DNA from: an uncultured Haliea sp.
GTDB taxonomy: Bacteria; Pseudomonadota; Gammaproteobacteria; Pseudomonadales; Halieaceae
Assembly (NCBI GenBank): GCA_913061145.1
Contig: CAJXUQ010000029.1
Span: forward strand, 1 to 36,298
DNA: 36,298 nt
Direction: 5' to 3'
The stretch's first letter is position 1; each line of letters begins with the position of its first letter. A program made the translations under genes and the position numbers. The notes under the pieces were generated by a model. It saw nothing but the letters and a program-made list of their open reading frames with translations, did no database searches and was not told the DNA's origin. Of the stretch, positions 7,279 through 16,043 are shown piece after piece.

Positions 7279-8694
7279 TTGAAGCTATTTTATGCGGTTT
7301 TTGTGCTGGGTGTACTGGTATCGTCCCCGAGCGCGCTTAGCACGCCTGCGCAGCAGGCAGATCTCATCGTGTATGGCGATTACGTGCTGACTATGGACCC
7401 CGCACAGCCGCGGCTGAATGACGCCGCTGTTGTCGTGCAAGGGGACGTCATCGTCGATATTGGCACCCGAGCGGACATCGAGCGCAACTGGCGTGCGCAA
7501 GCCACGATTGATGGCGCGGGGCGCGTGCTGATGCCGGGGCTGGTCAATGGCCACACTCACTCAGCGATGACACTGTTTCGGGGCATGGTCGATGATCTCG
7601 ACCTGATGACCTGGCTCAACGTCTATGTATTTCCCATGGAAGGGCGTTTCGTTACGCCTGAATTCGTTCGGGTGGGTGCTGAACTGGCCTGCTGGGAGAT
7701 GATTCGCGGCGGGACCACAACCTTTGTGGATATGTACTTCTACCCGGACGAGATCGCCGCCGTGGTCGAGCGCTGTGGCCTGCGCGCGGTGGTGGGCGCG
7801 CCGCACATCGATTTCCCCAGCCCCGGCTTCAAGGGCTGGGAGGATTCCTTCGCCGCCGCTGACGATTTTGTACGCCGCTGGCAGGGCAGGCATCCGCGCA
7901 TCACACCGGCCTTCGCACCCCACGCGCCCTACACCGTGTCTCCGCAACACCTGCAGGCAACCGTTGCCAGGGCGGCAGCGCGCGGTGCGCCGATCAGCAT
8001 GCACCTCGCGGAGGCGCCGGCAGAAAGTGAATACGTGCAGGAACAGTTCAGCACCAGTCCGGTGCAGCATGTTGCGGGCCTGGGAATGTACGATGCAGCC
8101 CTGATTGCTGCACACATGGTGCAGCTGGACGCCGCTGATATCGCGCTCACCGCTTCTGCGGGGATTGGCGCGATACACAACCCCACGTCGAATATGAAGC
8201 TGGGTGCGGGTATAGCGCCGGTCAGCGCCATGCTGGCTGCGGGAGTCAACGTGGGTCTGGGCACTGATGGCGCTGCCTCCAACAACGATCTTGACCTGTG
8301 GGAGGAGGTTCGGATGGCCGCGCTGCTGCATAAGGCGGCCAGCGGCGATCCGACAGCGTTGCCTGCAGGTCAGGCCCTGGCGATGGCGACCCGGCTGGGT
8401 GCGGCGGCCATTCGCAAAGGTGATGAGATCGGCCAGTTGAAGGTTGGCATGCAGGCAGACATGATTCAGCTGGATGTCACCCAGACCCGGCATCTGCCGC
8501 TCTATGATGTGGAGTCCCACCTCGTGTATGTACTGGACAGCAACGACGTGCAGACGACCGTTGTGGCGGGCCGGATACTGATGCGGGATCGCAAGGTGTT
8601 GACGATAGACGAGTCCAGCCTGCGTGCACAGGTCACAGCGGTCAGTGACCGCATCCGTGGAGCGCTGGCCAGCCAACAGGAGAACGCATCGTGA
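7279..8694 (+). CDS. Exported amidohydrolase, MTA/SAH (purine) deaminase type
   Basis: A 471-residue metal-dependent amidohydrolase of the SsnA/MtaD/TRZ-ATZ group. Metal and substrate residues are visible: H92 and H94 (GHTHSAM), H215 (APHAPYTV), H242 and E245 (MHLAE), H279, the HNPTSNMKLGAG signature (300-311) typical of methylthioadenosine/S-adenosylhomocysteine deaminases, and D330 (GTDGAASNNDLD). The expected reaction is hydrolytic deamination of an adenine or guanine moiety. Unlike usual cytoplasmic members it starts with a signal peptide, so it should act in the periplasm. The start is TTG, set by a strong ribosome-binding site. The stop overlaps the next start (GTGA), so the cupin is translationally coupled. 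Exact substrate is uncertain. Confidence 0.88.
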   Translation: MKLFYAVFVLGVLVSSPSALSTPAQQADLIVYGDYVLTMDPAQPRLNDAAVVVQGDVIVDIGTRADIERNWRAQATIDGAGRVLMPGLVNGHTHSAMTLFRGMVDDLDLMTWLNVYVFPMEGRFVTPEFVRVGAELACWEMIRGGTTTFVDMYFYPDEIAAVVERCGLRAVVGAPHIDFPSPGFKGWEDSFAAADDFVRRWQGRHPRITPAFAPHAPYTVSPQHLQATVARAAARGAPISMHLAEAPAESEYVQEQFSTSPVQHVAGLGMYDAALIAAHMVQLDAADIALTASAGIGAIHNPTSNMKLGAGIAPVSAMLAAGVNVGLGTDGAASNNDLDLWEEVRMAALLHKAASGDPTALPAGQALAMATRLGAAAIRKGDEIGQLKVGMQADMIQLDVTQTRHLPLYDVESHLVYVLDSNDVQTTVVAGRILMRDRKVLTIDESSLRAQVTAVSDRIRGALASQQENAS

Positions 8695-9257
8695 AAAAAG
8701 GTGTTGCCAGAGCAATGGCCTGCGCAGCAGCTGCCGCTGCCGTCAGTGCAGGTGCGGTCGGGCAGGTGCCGGATAAAACGGCCATTATCGAAACACTGGG
8801 GCTGGAGCCGCATATCGAAGGGGGCTACTTCGTGCGTACCTTCCAACCCGATCACCGGCCCAAGGTGGATACCCCGGCCGGACCCCGGTATACCATGACG
8901 GCAATACATTACCTGCTGACCGACGACTCACCCATCGGGCACTTCCACCGGAACCAGTCGGACATTGTGCACTTTTTCCATATGGGCTCCCCCGTACACT
9001 ATTACCTGCTGTACCCGGACGGCCGTCTGGAGACCGCGGTGCTGGGTCCGGACCTGGCGGCGGGGCAGCGTCTGCAGCTCACAGTGTCGGGTGGCGTGTG
9101 GAAGGCATCGCATTTGCCGGAGGGGGCGTACGGCCTGATCAGTGAGGCCGTGGCGCCGGGCTTTGACTACGCCGACATGGCGCTGGCAGAGCGCGCTGCG
9201 CTGCTCGAGGCGTTTCCGCAGCACGCTGGCGTGGTGCGCCGTTTCACTCGCGACTAG
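8691..9257 (+). CDS. Exported DUF985-type cupin
   Basis: A 188-residue protein with a signal peptide (to about residue 24) and a DUF985/cupin_5 domain. Landmarks are LGLEPHIEGGYFVRTFQ, AIHYLLTDDSPIGHFHRNQSDIVHF (metal-type histidines in a cupin barrel), HYYLLYPDGR, and the closing GFDYADMALAERAALLEAFP. Family members are mostly cytoplasmic proteins of about 150 residues and unknown function. Export and coupling to the deaminase point to a shared periplasmic substrate (inference). The start is GTG at 8691 overlapping the upstream stop. The TAG stop shares a CTAG with the convergent phosphoribosyltransferase stop. Confidence 0.85.
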   Translation: MKKGVARAMACAAAAAAVSAGAVGQVPDKTAIIETLGLEPHIEGGYFVRTFQPDHRPKVDTPAGPRYTMTAIHYLLTDDSPIGHFHRNQSDIVHFFHMGSPVHYYLLYPDGRLETAVLGPDLAAGQRLQLTVSGGVWKASHLPEGAYGLISEAVAPGFDYADMALAERAALLEAFPQHAGVVRRFTRD

Positions 9258-9835
9258 CGTTCGCCTGCGCCCGACAGGTGCTGTTGTAGCGAGGCCATGA
9301 TGCTGGCGAGTTCGGGCTTGTTGCCGCGAATCTCCTCGACGGTCAGGCCGTGCAACTCGTGCGGGAACACCAGCCAGTCGGCGGTTTCGTGGATATAGTA
9401 GTCGGGAACGCGATCGGTCTTGTTGTTGCCGGGCTTGTAGTAGGGGGTCGCGATGCGGATCTCGGGCGTGTTCTTCTTGCAGGCCCGATGCAGGTCGTGA
9501 ATCACCTGGTCGATGGACAGTCCTGTATCGTGCACATCATCCACGATCAGCAGCGAGTCCTCTGACTCGAGCTGCCTGATGATGTAGCTCAGCCCATGCA
9601 CTTTGACGTGCCGGTCGCGCTCGCCGATGCCGGTATAGGATGAGGTGCGTATTGCAATGTGATCCGCATTGACGCCGAGCACATCGAGCAGTTCCTGCAC
9701 AGCGATGCCCACCGGCGCGCCGCCGCGCCAGACGCCGACAATGTAGTTGGGGCGATAGCCGCTTTCGAAGACCTGCCAGGCCAGCTTGAAAGAATCTTCC
9801 AGCAGTTGCTGGGCGCTGATGTAGTGCTTGTGCAT
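9254..9835 (-). CDS. Purine-type phosphoribosyltransferase
   Basis: A 193-residue type I phosphoribosyltransferase. The PRPP loop is LLIVDDVHDTGLSI (about 95-108), with a VGVWRGGAPVG segment near residues 33-43 as in xanthine/hypoxanthine-guanine enzymes. It should convert a purine base and PRPP to the nucleotide in the cytoplasm, trapping bases brought in by the divergent permease. The start ATG at 9835 has AGGA 11 nt upstream; another ATG at 9856 would add 7 residues. Base specificity cannot be told. The gene sits head to head with the permease across a 152-bp gap. Confidence 0.88.
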   Translation of the reverse strand: MHKHYISAQQLLEDSFKLAWQVFESGYRPNYIVGVWRGGAPVGIAVQELLDVLGVNADHIAIRTSSYTGIGERDRHVKVHGLSYIIRQLESEDSLLIVDDVHDTGLSIDQVIHDLHRACKKNTPEIRIATPYYKPGNNKTDRVPDYYIHETADWLVFPHELHGLTVEEIRGNKPELASIMASLQQHLSGAGER

Positions 9836-9987
9836 GGTGTCGCTATTCCTGTTCATGTGGCTGCCGCGCAGCGCAAGGCTAGCATACACGTGAGCGGGCC
9901 GCGTGGAGTATGGTGCCGTCGGTGGCGATTGCGTACACTTTGGCTTCCCGCGCCCTGCGCGCACTCCCAGCGGAACCAGGCCACTTC

Positions 9988-11304
9988 ATGAAACAGGCGA
10001 AACCGGCCAATGGCCTCCTCGAACGCGTTTTCGGCCTGACTGAGCACGGCACTTCGGTGCGCACAGAGGTCATCGCCGGAGCGACGACGTTCGTCACCAT
10101 GGCCTATATCATTTTCGTGAATCCACAGATGATGGCCACCGCGGGCATGGATGCCCCCGCCGCCTTCGTTGCCACCTGCCTGGCATCGGCGCTGGCCTGC
10201 TATTTCATGGGTCTCTACGCCAACTGGCCGGTCGGGCTCGCACCCGGGATGGGGCTCAACGCGTTTTTCACCTATACGGTTGTGGCAGACATGGGCTACA
10301 GCTGGCAGGTCGCATTGGGGGCAGTATTCCTGGCCGGCGTGCTGTTTGTCATCATGAGCGTCACCCGGCTGCGCCGCTGGATGCTCGACAGCATACCGAT
10401 GAACCTGCGTGTCGCCATGGGCGCTGGAGTGGGGCTGTTTGTGGGCTTTATCGGCCTGAAGAGCGGCGGCCTGATTGTGGCGAGCGAGGCAACCTTCCTC
10501 ACACTGGGGGACTTCACACGCCCCGAACCCCTGCTGGCCGCTGCAGGGTTTCTGCTTATCGCCGTGCTCTCCGTGCGTCAGGTGCCCGGCGCCATTATCG
10601 CCGGTATTTTGGCGACCACCGGGGTGGGGCTGGTGTTCGGGCTGGTGGAGTACCAGGGTCTGGTCGCGGCACCGCCCAGTCTGGCGCCCGTGTTCATGCA
10701 ACTGGATATCATGGGTGCCCTGGGCCTGGCCATGACCAGCGTGATCATCGCGTTTCTCTTTGTGAATCTGTTCGACACCGCAGGCACCCTGCTGGGTGTT
10801 GCCAGCCGGGCTGGCCTGGTGGATGCGCAGGGCAATATCAAACACATGGATCGCGCCCTGAAAGCCGACAGCACCTCCAGTGTTGTGGGTGCTTTTCTCG
10901 GCTGTGCGCCGGTTACCAGCTACGTGGAAAGCGCCACGGGTGTCGCTGCCGGCGGCCGCACGGGGCTGACAGCCGTGGTGGTCGGCACGCTGTTCCTGGC
11001 GGCCATTTTCTTTGCGCCCCTGGCCGGTATGGTACCGGCGTTCGCCACCGCCGGTGCGCTGGTTTACGTTGCCATGCTGATGCTGGGCAGCCTGGAGGGA
11101 CTGCTGTGGGACGACCCCACGGAGCTATTGCCGGCACTCGTCACCGTGGTGATGATTCCGCTGTCGTTTTCCATCGCCAACGGGATTGCGGTGGGGTTCA
11201 TCAGCTATGTTGTAATCAAACTGTTCGCCGGCCGCTTCCGCGATGTTTCGGTGGGGGCGTGGTTCCTCGCCGCCATTTTCATCGCCAAGTTCGCACTGAT
11301 ATAG
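9988..11304 (+). CDS. AzgA-type purine permease (NCS2 superfamily)
   Basis: A 438-residue inner-membrane permease with 12 or more hydrophobic segments. AzgA-like signatures are TEHGTSVRTEVIAGATTFVTMAYIIFVNP (split across about residues 19-47), GLAPGMGLNAFFTY, NLFDTAGTLLGVASRAG and the CAPVTSYVESATGVAAGGRTG block. The family imports adenine, guanine or hypoxanthine by proton symport. The start is ATG at 9988 (MKQAKPANG); the upstream in-frame ATG gives an unlikely 26-residue extension into the divergent promoter region. It is the import step of the purine island. Confidence 0.93.
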   Translation: MKQAKPANGLLERVFGLTEHGTSVRTEVIAGATTFVTMAYIIFVNPQMMATAGMDAPAAFVATCLASALACYFMGLYANWPVGLAPGMGLNAFFTYTVVADMGYSWQVALGAVFLAGVLFVIMSVTRLRRWMLDSIPMNLRVAMGAGVGLFVGFIGLKSGGLIVASEATFLTLGDFTRPEPLLAAAGFLLIAVLSVRQVPGAIIAGILATTGVGLVFGLVEYQGLVAAPPSLAPVFMQLDIMGALGLAMTSVIIAFLFVNLFDTAGTLLGVASRAGLVDAQGNIKHMDRALKADSTSSVVGAFLGCAPVTSYVESATGVAAGGRTGLTAVVVGTLFLAAIFFAPLAGMVPAFATAGALVYVAMLMLGSLEGLLWDDPTELLPALVTVVMIPLSFSIANGIAVGFISYVVIKLFAGRFRDVSVGAWFLAAIFIAKFALI

Positions 11305-11329
11305 GCCCGATAGACACGAGGGGGCAAGC

Positions 11330-12772
11330 ATGAAGCCGCAGGGGTTTCCTGTCGATCCGGAGCATATCTGGGAGCATTTCTACCAGCTGACGCGAATTCC
11401 GCGGCCCTCCCGGGCGGAGGCCGCGGTCCGTGAATACGTGGTCGCGCAGGCCGAAGCGCACGACTGCCGCTGGCAGCTGGATGCAACGGGTAATCTGGTG
11501 GTCTACGTGCCGGCTTCCCCTGGACGCGAGCGGCACCCGACGGTGATCATCCAGAATCACCTGGATATGGTGACGGTGAAAACCGGTGACAAGCAACACG
11601 ACTTCTACCGCGACCCGCTCACCCTGCAGGTGAACGATGGCTGGTTGCTGGCGGATCGCACCACGCTGGGCGCGGACAACGGTGTGGGCTGCGCCGCGGC
11701 GTTGGCGCTGCTGACCGACCCGGATGTGCAGCACCCGCCGCTGGAATTGCTGTTCACTGTCGATGAGGAGACCGGTCTCGGCGGTGCACTGGGTCTGGAT
11801 GCGTCGTTGCTCAGTGGCCGTGTCATGTTGAACCTGGATACCGAGGATTGGCATGAGCTCTATGTGGGTTGTGCCGGTGGCGCCGGCTGGGTGTTTTCAC
11901 GGGATTATCCGCTGCAGCCTGCAGCCGGCGGGGCGAGCTGCTGGACACTGGAACTCAAGGGTCTTGCTGGTGGACATTCGGGCATAGAGATACACCTGCA
12001 GCTGGGTAACGCGCTGAAACTGCTGGTTGAGGCCCTCGCGGATGTGGCGTCATGCCAGCTGGCGGCGGCCAGTGTGGGTGTCGCGCACAACGTGATTCCC
12101 CGGGAGGGCTGGATCCGTTTTGCCTGCGATACCGTCGATGCCGGGGTGCTGCAGCAGCGGCTGGAGGCCTTGCAGCGGCGCTGGCACAGCTATCTGCCGG
12201 CGGCCGACCATGGGCTGGAGTTGCTACTGCAACCGGCCGAGCCCGCTGCGGTGATGAGCGTCGAGCACAGTCGCCAGCTGCTGCAGGTCATCGCAGCGCT
12301 CCCCCATGGGGCGCAGGCCTACAGCCCGGCCCAACCGGCGGACCTGGTCGACCTCAGCATCAACCTGGCGCGCCTGCAGCTTGTCGAAGGGCGGTTGGAA
12401 CTGGAGTCCAGTATCCGTTTCTTCAACCCAGAGCAGGCTGCCGGCCTGCGCCTGGCGGTGGAGAGCCTGGCGCAGCTGGCCGGTTTGCACACCCGGCGCA
12501 TCGACGGCTACCCGGGGTGGCAGCCGGACTTTGCCAGCCCATTGCTGGCCCGCGCCAAGGCCCTGCACGAACGTTTGTTTGACAGTGTGCCTGCGGTGAA
12601 AGCCATTCATGCCGGTCTCGAGTGCGGTATTCTGAAGAGCAAGCTGCCGGACGCCGACATCCTGTCCTTTGGACCCACCATCCGTGGCGCGCATTCGCCG
12701 ACCGAACGCCTGCGCATCGCTACCGTACCGCCTTTCTGGCGCTACCTCACCGCCCTGTTGGCGGAACTCTGA
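11330..12772 (+). CDS. pepD: PepD, aminoacyl-histidine dipeptidase
   Basis: A 480-residue M20-family metallopeptidase with the full di-zinc set: H77 and D79 (NHLDMV), bridging D116 (LGADNGVG), catalytic E146 with E147 (VDEETGLGG), D170 (NLDTEDW), and a later AGGHSGIEIH dimer/lid segment. It cleaves dipeptides such as Xaa-His (carnosine-like) in the cytoplasm. Length fits E. coli PepD (about 485). It is followed 17 bp later by an aminotransferase, suggesting a peptide-to-amino-acid catabolic operon. It may be co-transcribed with the permease, which ends 25 bp upstream. Confidence 0.95.
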   Translation: MKPQGFPVDPEHIWEHFYQLTRIPRPSRAEAAVREYVVAQAEAHDCRWQLDATGNLVVYVPASPGRERHPTVIIQNHLDMVTVKTGDKQHDFYRDPLTLQVNDGWLLADRTTLGADNGVGCAAALALLTDPDVQHPPLELLFTVDEETGLGGALGLDASLLSGRVMLNLDTEDWHELYVGCAGGAGWVFSRDYPLQPAAGGASCWTLELKGLAGGHSGIEIHLQLGNALKLLVEALADVASCQLAAASVGVAHNVIPREGWIRFACDTVDAGVLQQRLEALQRRWHSYLPAADHGLELLLQPAEPAAVMSVEHSRQLLQVIAALPHGAQAYSPAQPADLVDLSINLARLQLVEGRLELESSIRFFNPEQAAGLRLAVESLAQLAGLHTRRIDGYPGWQPDFASPLLARAKALHERLFDSVPAVKAIHAGLECGILKSKLPDADILSFGPTIRGAHSPTERLRIATVPPFWRYLTALLAEL

Positions 12773-12789
12773 CACAGGAGATTGTTGTC

Positions 12790-13986
12790 ATGCTGGAATG
12801 TCTACCCCAGGTGCCGGAGGATTCCATCCTCGGACTGGCCGCCGCTTGTCGCGCAGACCCCAATCCGCTCAAGGTGGACTTGACCGTTGGCATTTACATG
12901 AACGAAGAGGGCCTGTGCCCGGTGTTCGATGCCATTCGCCAGGCGCAGGAGACACTGGTCAAGGAAGAGCGTACCAAGGCCTACATGCCGCCCGCCGGCG
13001 ACCCCGGCTTCAACACTGGCATGCAGCAGCTACTGCTGGGAGCAGGCAGCCGGGCCCTGCTGGAAGGTCGGGTGAGCAGCCTGCAGACACCGGGTGGGTG
13101 TGGTGCGCTGCGCATTGGCGCCGAGATCATCAATGCCGCAGCGCCGGGTGCCAGGGTATGGGTGTCCGACCCCACCTGGCCGGTGCACATACCGCTGCTG
13201 GGCAGCGTTGGCCTCCAGTTTGCGACTTACCGCTACTACGATCCCGCCAGTCACGGGGTCAATTTCACCGCCATGGTGGAGGATCTCAAGGGCGCGCGGC
13301 AGGGTGACGTTGTGCTGCTGCACGGCTGCTGCCACAACCCTTGTGGTGCGGATCTCAACCTTGAACAATGGGCGCAGATTGCCTCGATGGCGGAATTGCA
13401 GGGTTTCCTGCCTTTCGTTGACATTGCCTATCAGGGGCTGGGGGACGGCCTCGAGGAGGACGCGGCAGGCCTGCGACTGCTGGTAGAGCGGCTGCCTGAA
13501 GTCCTGATTGCGGCCTCCTGTTCCAAGAATATGGGGCTCTATCGCGAGCGTACCGGAGCAACGGTCTTCGTCAGTGCTACGCCCGCCAGCGCCGAGGCCC
13601 TGCGCACCCAGGCACAGGTCGCGGCGCGTCGCATCTATTCCATGCCGCCGGCGCACGGTGCGCTGTTGGCCGCGCGGGTGTTGCAGGACGCGGCATTGAA
13701 TGACAATTGGCGAGACGAGCTGCAGGCCATGTGTCGACGCATCAATGGCCTGCGCACGAGTCTGGTCAGCAAGCTGGAGCTGTGCACCGAGCGCGACTTC
13801 AGTTTTATTGAGCGTGAGAAAGGCATGTTTTCCTTCCTCGGCTTGAGCCCGGCGCAGGCGCTTGCGCTGCGTGAGCAATACAGTGTGTATATGCTGGATT
13901 CCTCGCGGATCAACATTGCGGGTATCAATGGCGCGAACATCGATTACCTGGCGGAATCGGTGGGCAAGGTGCTGCAGTCTGCCTGA
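12790..13986 (+). CDS. Aromatic/aspartate aminotransferase, class I
   Basis: A 398-residue fold-type I PLP aminotransferase of the AspC/TyrB branch. Key residues are W130 (DPTWPVH), N183 (HGCCHNPCG), D211 and Y214 (VDIAYQG), the PLP lysine K246 in SCSKNMGLYRERTG with R254, and the substrate carboxylate arginine in SRINIAGI near the C-terminus. It transfers amino groups between aspartate or aromatic amino acids and 2-oxoglutarate. The ATG at 12790 has AGGAG 9 nt upstream; an upstream open extension overlaps pepD and lacks conservation. Choosing AspC or TyrB from sequence alone is not safe. Confidence 0.92.
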   Translation: MLECLPQVPEDSILGLAAACRADPNPLKVDLTVGIYMNEEGLCPVFDAIRQAQETLVKEERTKAYMPPAGDPGFNTGMQQLLLGAGSRALLEGRVSSLQTPGGCGALRIGAEIINAAAPGARVWVSDPTWPVHIPLLGSVGLQFATYRYYDPASHGVNFTAMVEDLKGARQGDVVLLHGCCHNPCGADLNLEQWAQIASMAELQGFLPFVDIAYQGLGDGLEEDAAGLRLLVERLPEVLIAASCSKNMGLYRERTGATVFVSATPASAEALRTQAQVAARRIYSMPPAHGALLAARVLQDAALNDNWRDELQAMCRRINGLRTSLVSKLELCTERDFSFIEREKGMFSFLGLSPAQALALREQYSVYMLDSSRINIAGINGANIDYLAESVGKVLQSA

Positions 13987-14016
13987 GGAGGCCGTTGCCG
14001 CCGCCGCCAGAGGGTG

Positions 14017-15906
14017 TCAGGACTCCAGTTCCGCCCAGCGTTCGATCGCGGCGTCGAGGGCGTCCTGTACACCGCTGAGTTCCGCCAGCACGGCGTCCAC
14101 AACGTCGCGACTCTGCTGGTAGAACGCGGGGTCTGCGGTGCGCGCTTCCAATGCAGCCTGCTGTTGCTCCAGTTCTTCGATCCGCGCGGGCAGGGCATCC
14201 AGTTCGCGCTGCTCCTTGTAAGACAGCTTGCGGCGTGAGGGGGTGCTGGCGGCGGGCGCTGCAGTCGCGGGCTCCGGTTTGCTCGCCGGCATCTGCTGGC
14301 CCCTGGTTTCAGGTTCCACCAGCTGGCCGCCGCGAGCTTCCCAGTCGCTGTAACCACCGGCCTGTTCTTCCACTGTCCCATCCCCGCGCAGGATCAGCAG
14401 CTGGGTCACCACATGGTCCATAAAGTCGCGGTCGTGGCTGACCAGAATCACCGTACCGTCGAAGGACAGCAGAATATCCTCCAGCAGCTCGAGGGTTTCG
14501 ATGTCCAGATCGTTGGTGGGCTCGTCGAGCACCAGCAGATTGGCCGGCTTACTGAACAGGCGTGCCAGAATGGCGCGGTTCTGCTCGCCGCCTGACAGGG
14601 CCTTGACCGGCGTGCGTACACGCTCTGGACTGAACAGGAAGTCGCCGAGGTAGGAGATGGCGTGGCGACGCTTGCCGTTCAGCTCGATGAATTCCTGTCC
14701 GCCACAGACATTGTCGATCAGGTTTTTCTCGGGCTCCAGCTTGCCGCGCAACTGGTCGGAGTAGGCGATCTCCAGCTTGGTGCCCAGTGTTACGCGGCCT
14801 TCGTCAGGCTGCAGTTGCCCCAGGATCAGTTTCACCAGCGTTGACTTGCCCGCACCGTTCGGTCCGACAATGCCGACCCGGTCGCCGCGCTGAATAATGG
14901 TGGAAAAGTCGCGTATGACGGTTTTCCCGTCGAAGTGCTTGCTCACCCGGTCCAGCTCCGCCACGACCTTGCCCGAGCGGCTGGCTTCCTCGACCACAAA
15001 GTTGGCGCTGCCCACCCGCTCGCGACGCTGCTGGCGCTCACTGCGCATCTTCTCCAGCGCCCGCACGCGGCCCTCGTTGCGGGTTCGCCGCGCCTTGATG
15101 CCTTGGCGAATCCACACTTCCTCTTGCGCGAGTTTCTTGTCGAACAGTGCGTTGGCCCGTTCTTCGGCCTCCAGCTCCTGTTCACGGTGGGCGAGAAACC
15201 CCTGGTAGCTGCCCTCCCAGCTGGTGAGGTGGCCGCGATCCAGCTCGGCGATGCGTGTGGCAACACGCTGCAGGAAACGGCGGTCGTGGGTGATCAGCAC
15301 GATCGCCCCGCGGTACTGCTGCAGCTGTGTCTCCAGCCACTGGATGGCGGGAATGTCGAGGTGGTTGGTGGGCTCGTCCAGCAGCAGAATGTCCGGGTCG
15401 GCCACCAGCGCGCGAGCCAGGGCGACGCGCCGACGCCAGCCGCCCGACAGCTCGCCCATTTTGGCGTCCTGCGGCAATTGCAGCTGGGTAATGGTGGTTT
15501 CCACCCGCTGCTGTAGGGTCCAGCCATCTGCCGCCTCCAGCGCCTGCTGCACCGTACTCAGGCGATCGAAGTCGATGTCGTCGCCCTCGTGCAGCAAGCG
15601 GTGATATTCCGCCAGCAGCTTGCCGGTGTCTGCCAGGCCCTCGGCGACCACATCGTACACGGTGCTGTTGTCGGCGTCCGGCAGCGTCTGCTCCAGCCGG
15701 GCGATGCGCACCCCCGGGCGTACCCAGCGCTCACCGGAATCGGCCTGCAGTTCGCCCGCCAGCACCCGCAGCAGGGTTGTCTTGCCCGCCCCGTTCCGCC
15801 CCAGCAAGCCCCAGCGTTCGCCTCGGCGAATGGTCAGGCTGACGTCGTCCAGCAGTACCTGGGTACCGTAGTGAAGCTGCAGGGATTCGAGTTTGAGCAG
15901 GGGCAT
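14017..15906 (-). CDS. uup: Uup, ABC-F family ATPase
   Basis: A 629-residue soluble tandem ABC ATPase. Domain 1 has Walker [10 protein letters not shown] (36-44), signature LSGGW (153-157) and Walker [12 protein letters not shown] (174-184). The linker (about 235-300) is rich in charged residues. Domain 2 has Walker [10 protein letters not shown] (348-356), LSGGE (437-441) and [11 protein letters not shown] (458-468). A Pro/Ala linker and a C-terminal coiled coil (about 560-625) are typical of Uup. There are no membrane segments. Uup acts on ribosomes or branched DNA intermediates and limits precise transposon excision in E. coli. It is convergent with the aminotransferase gene (30-bp gap). 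Confidence 0.95.
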   Translation of the reverse strand: MPLLKLESLQLHYGTQVLLDDVSLTIRRGERWGLLGRNGAGKTTLLRVLAGELQADSGERWVRPGVRIARLEQTLPDADNSTVYDVVAEGLADTGKLLAEYHRLLHEGDDIDFDRLSTVQQALEAADGWTLQQRVETTITQLQLPQDAKMGELSGGWRRRVALARALVADPDILLLDEPTNHLDIPAIQWLETQLQQYRGAIVLITHDRRFLQRVATRIAELDRGHLTSWEGSYQGFLAHREQELEAEERANALFDKKLAQEEVWIRQGIKARRTRNEGRVRALEKMRSERQQRRERVGSANFVVEEASRSGKVVAELDRVSKHFDGKTVIRDFSTIIQRGDRVGIVGPNGAGKSTLVKLILGQLQPDEGRVTLGTKLEIAYSDQLRGKLEPEKNLIDNVCGGQEFIELNGKRRHAISYLGDFLFSPERVRTPVKALSGGEQNRAILARLFSKPANLLVLDEPTNDLDIETLELLEDILLSFDGTVILVSHDRDFMDHVVTQLLILRGDGTVEEQAGGYSDWEARGGQLVEPETRGQQMPASKPEPATAAPAASTPSRRKLSYKEQRELDALPARIEELEQQQAALEARTADPAFYQQSRDVVDAVLAELSGVQDALDAAIERWAELES

Positions 15907-16043
15907 GGAGGCGTTGTCAGTAAACCGGGGCCTGCATTCTACGGGCTGTGCCCGGCGGGGGCCAGCGGTGCGGCATCGCGGGCACCCCAGCTGGATCGAT
16001 CGCGACGAGGGGACCGGTCTTCAGATCACCCAGCCGGAAGCGG

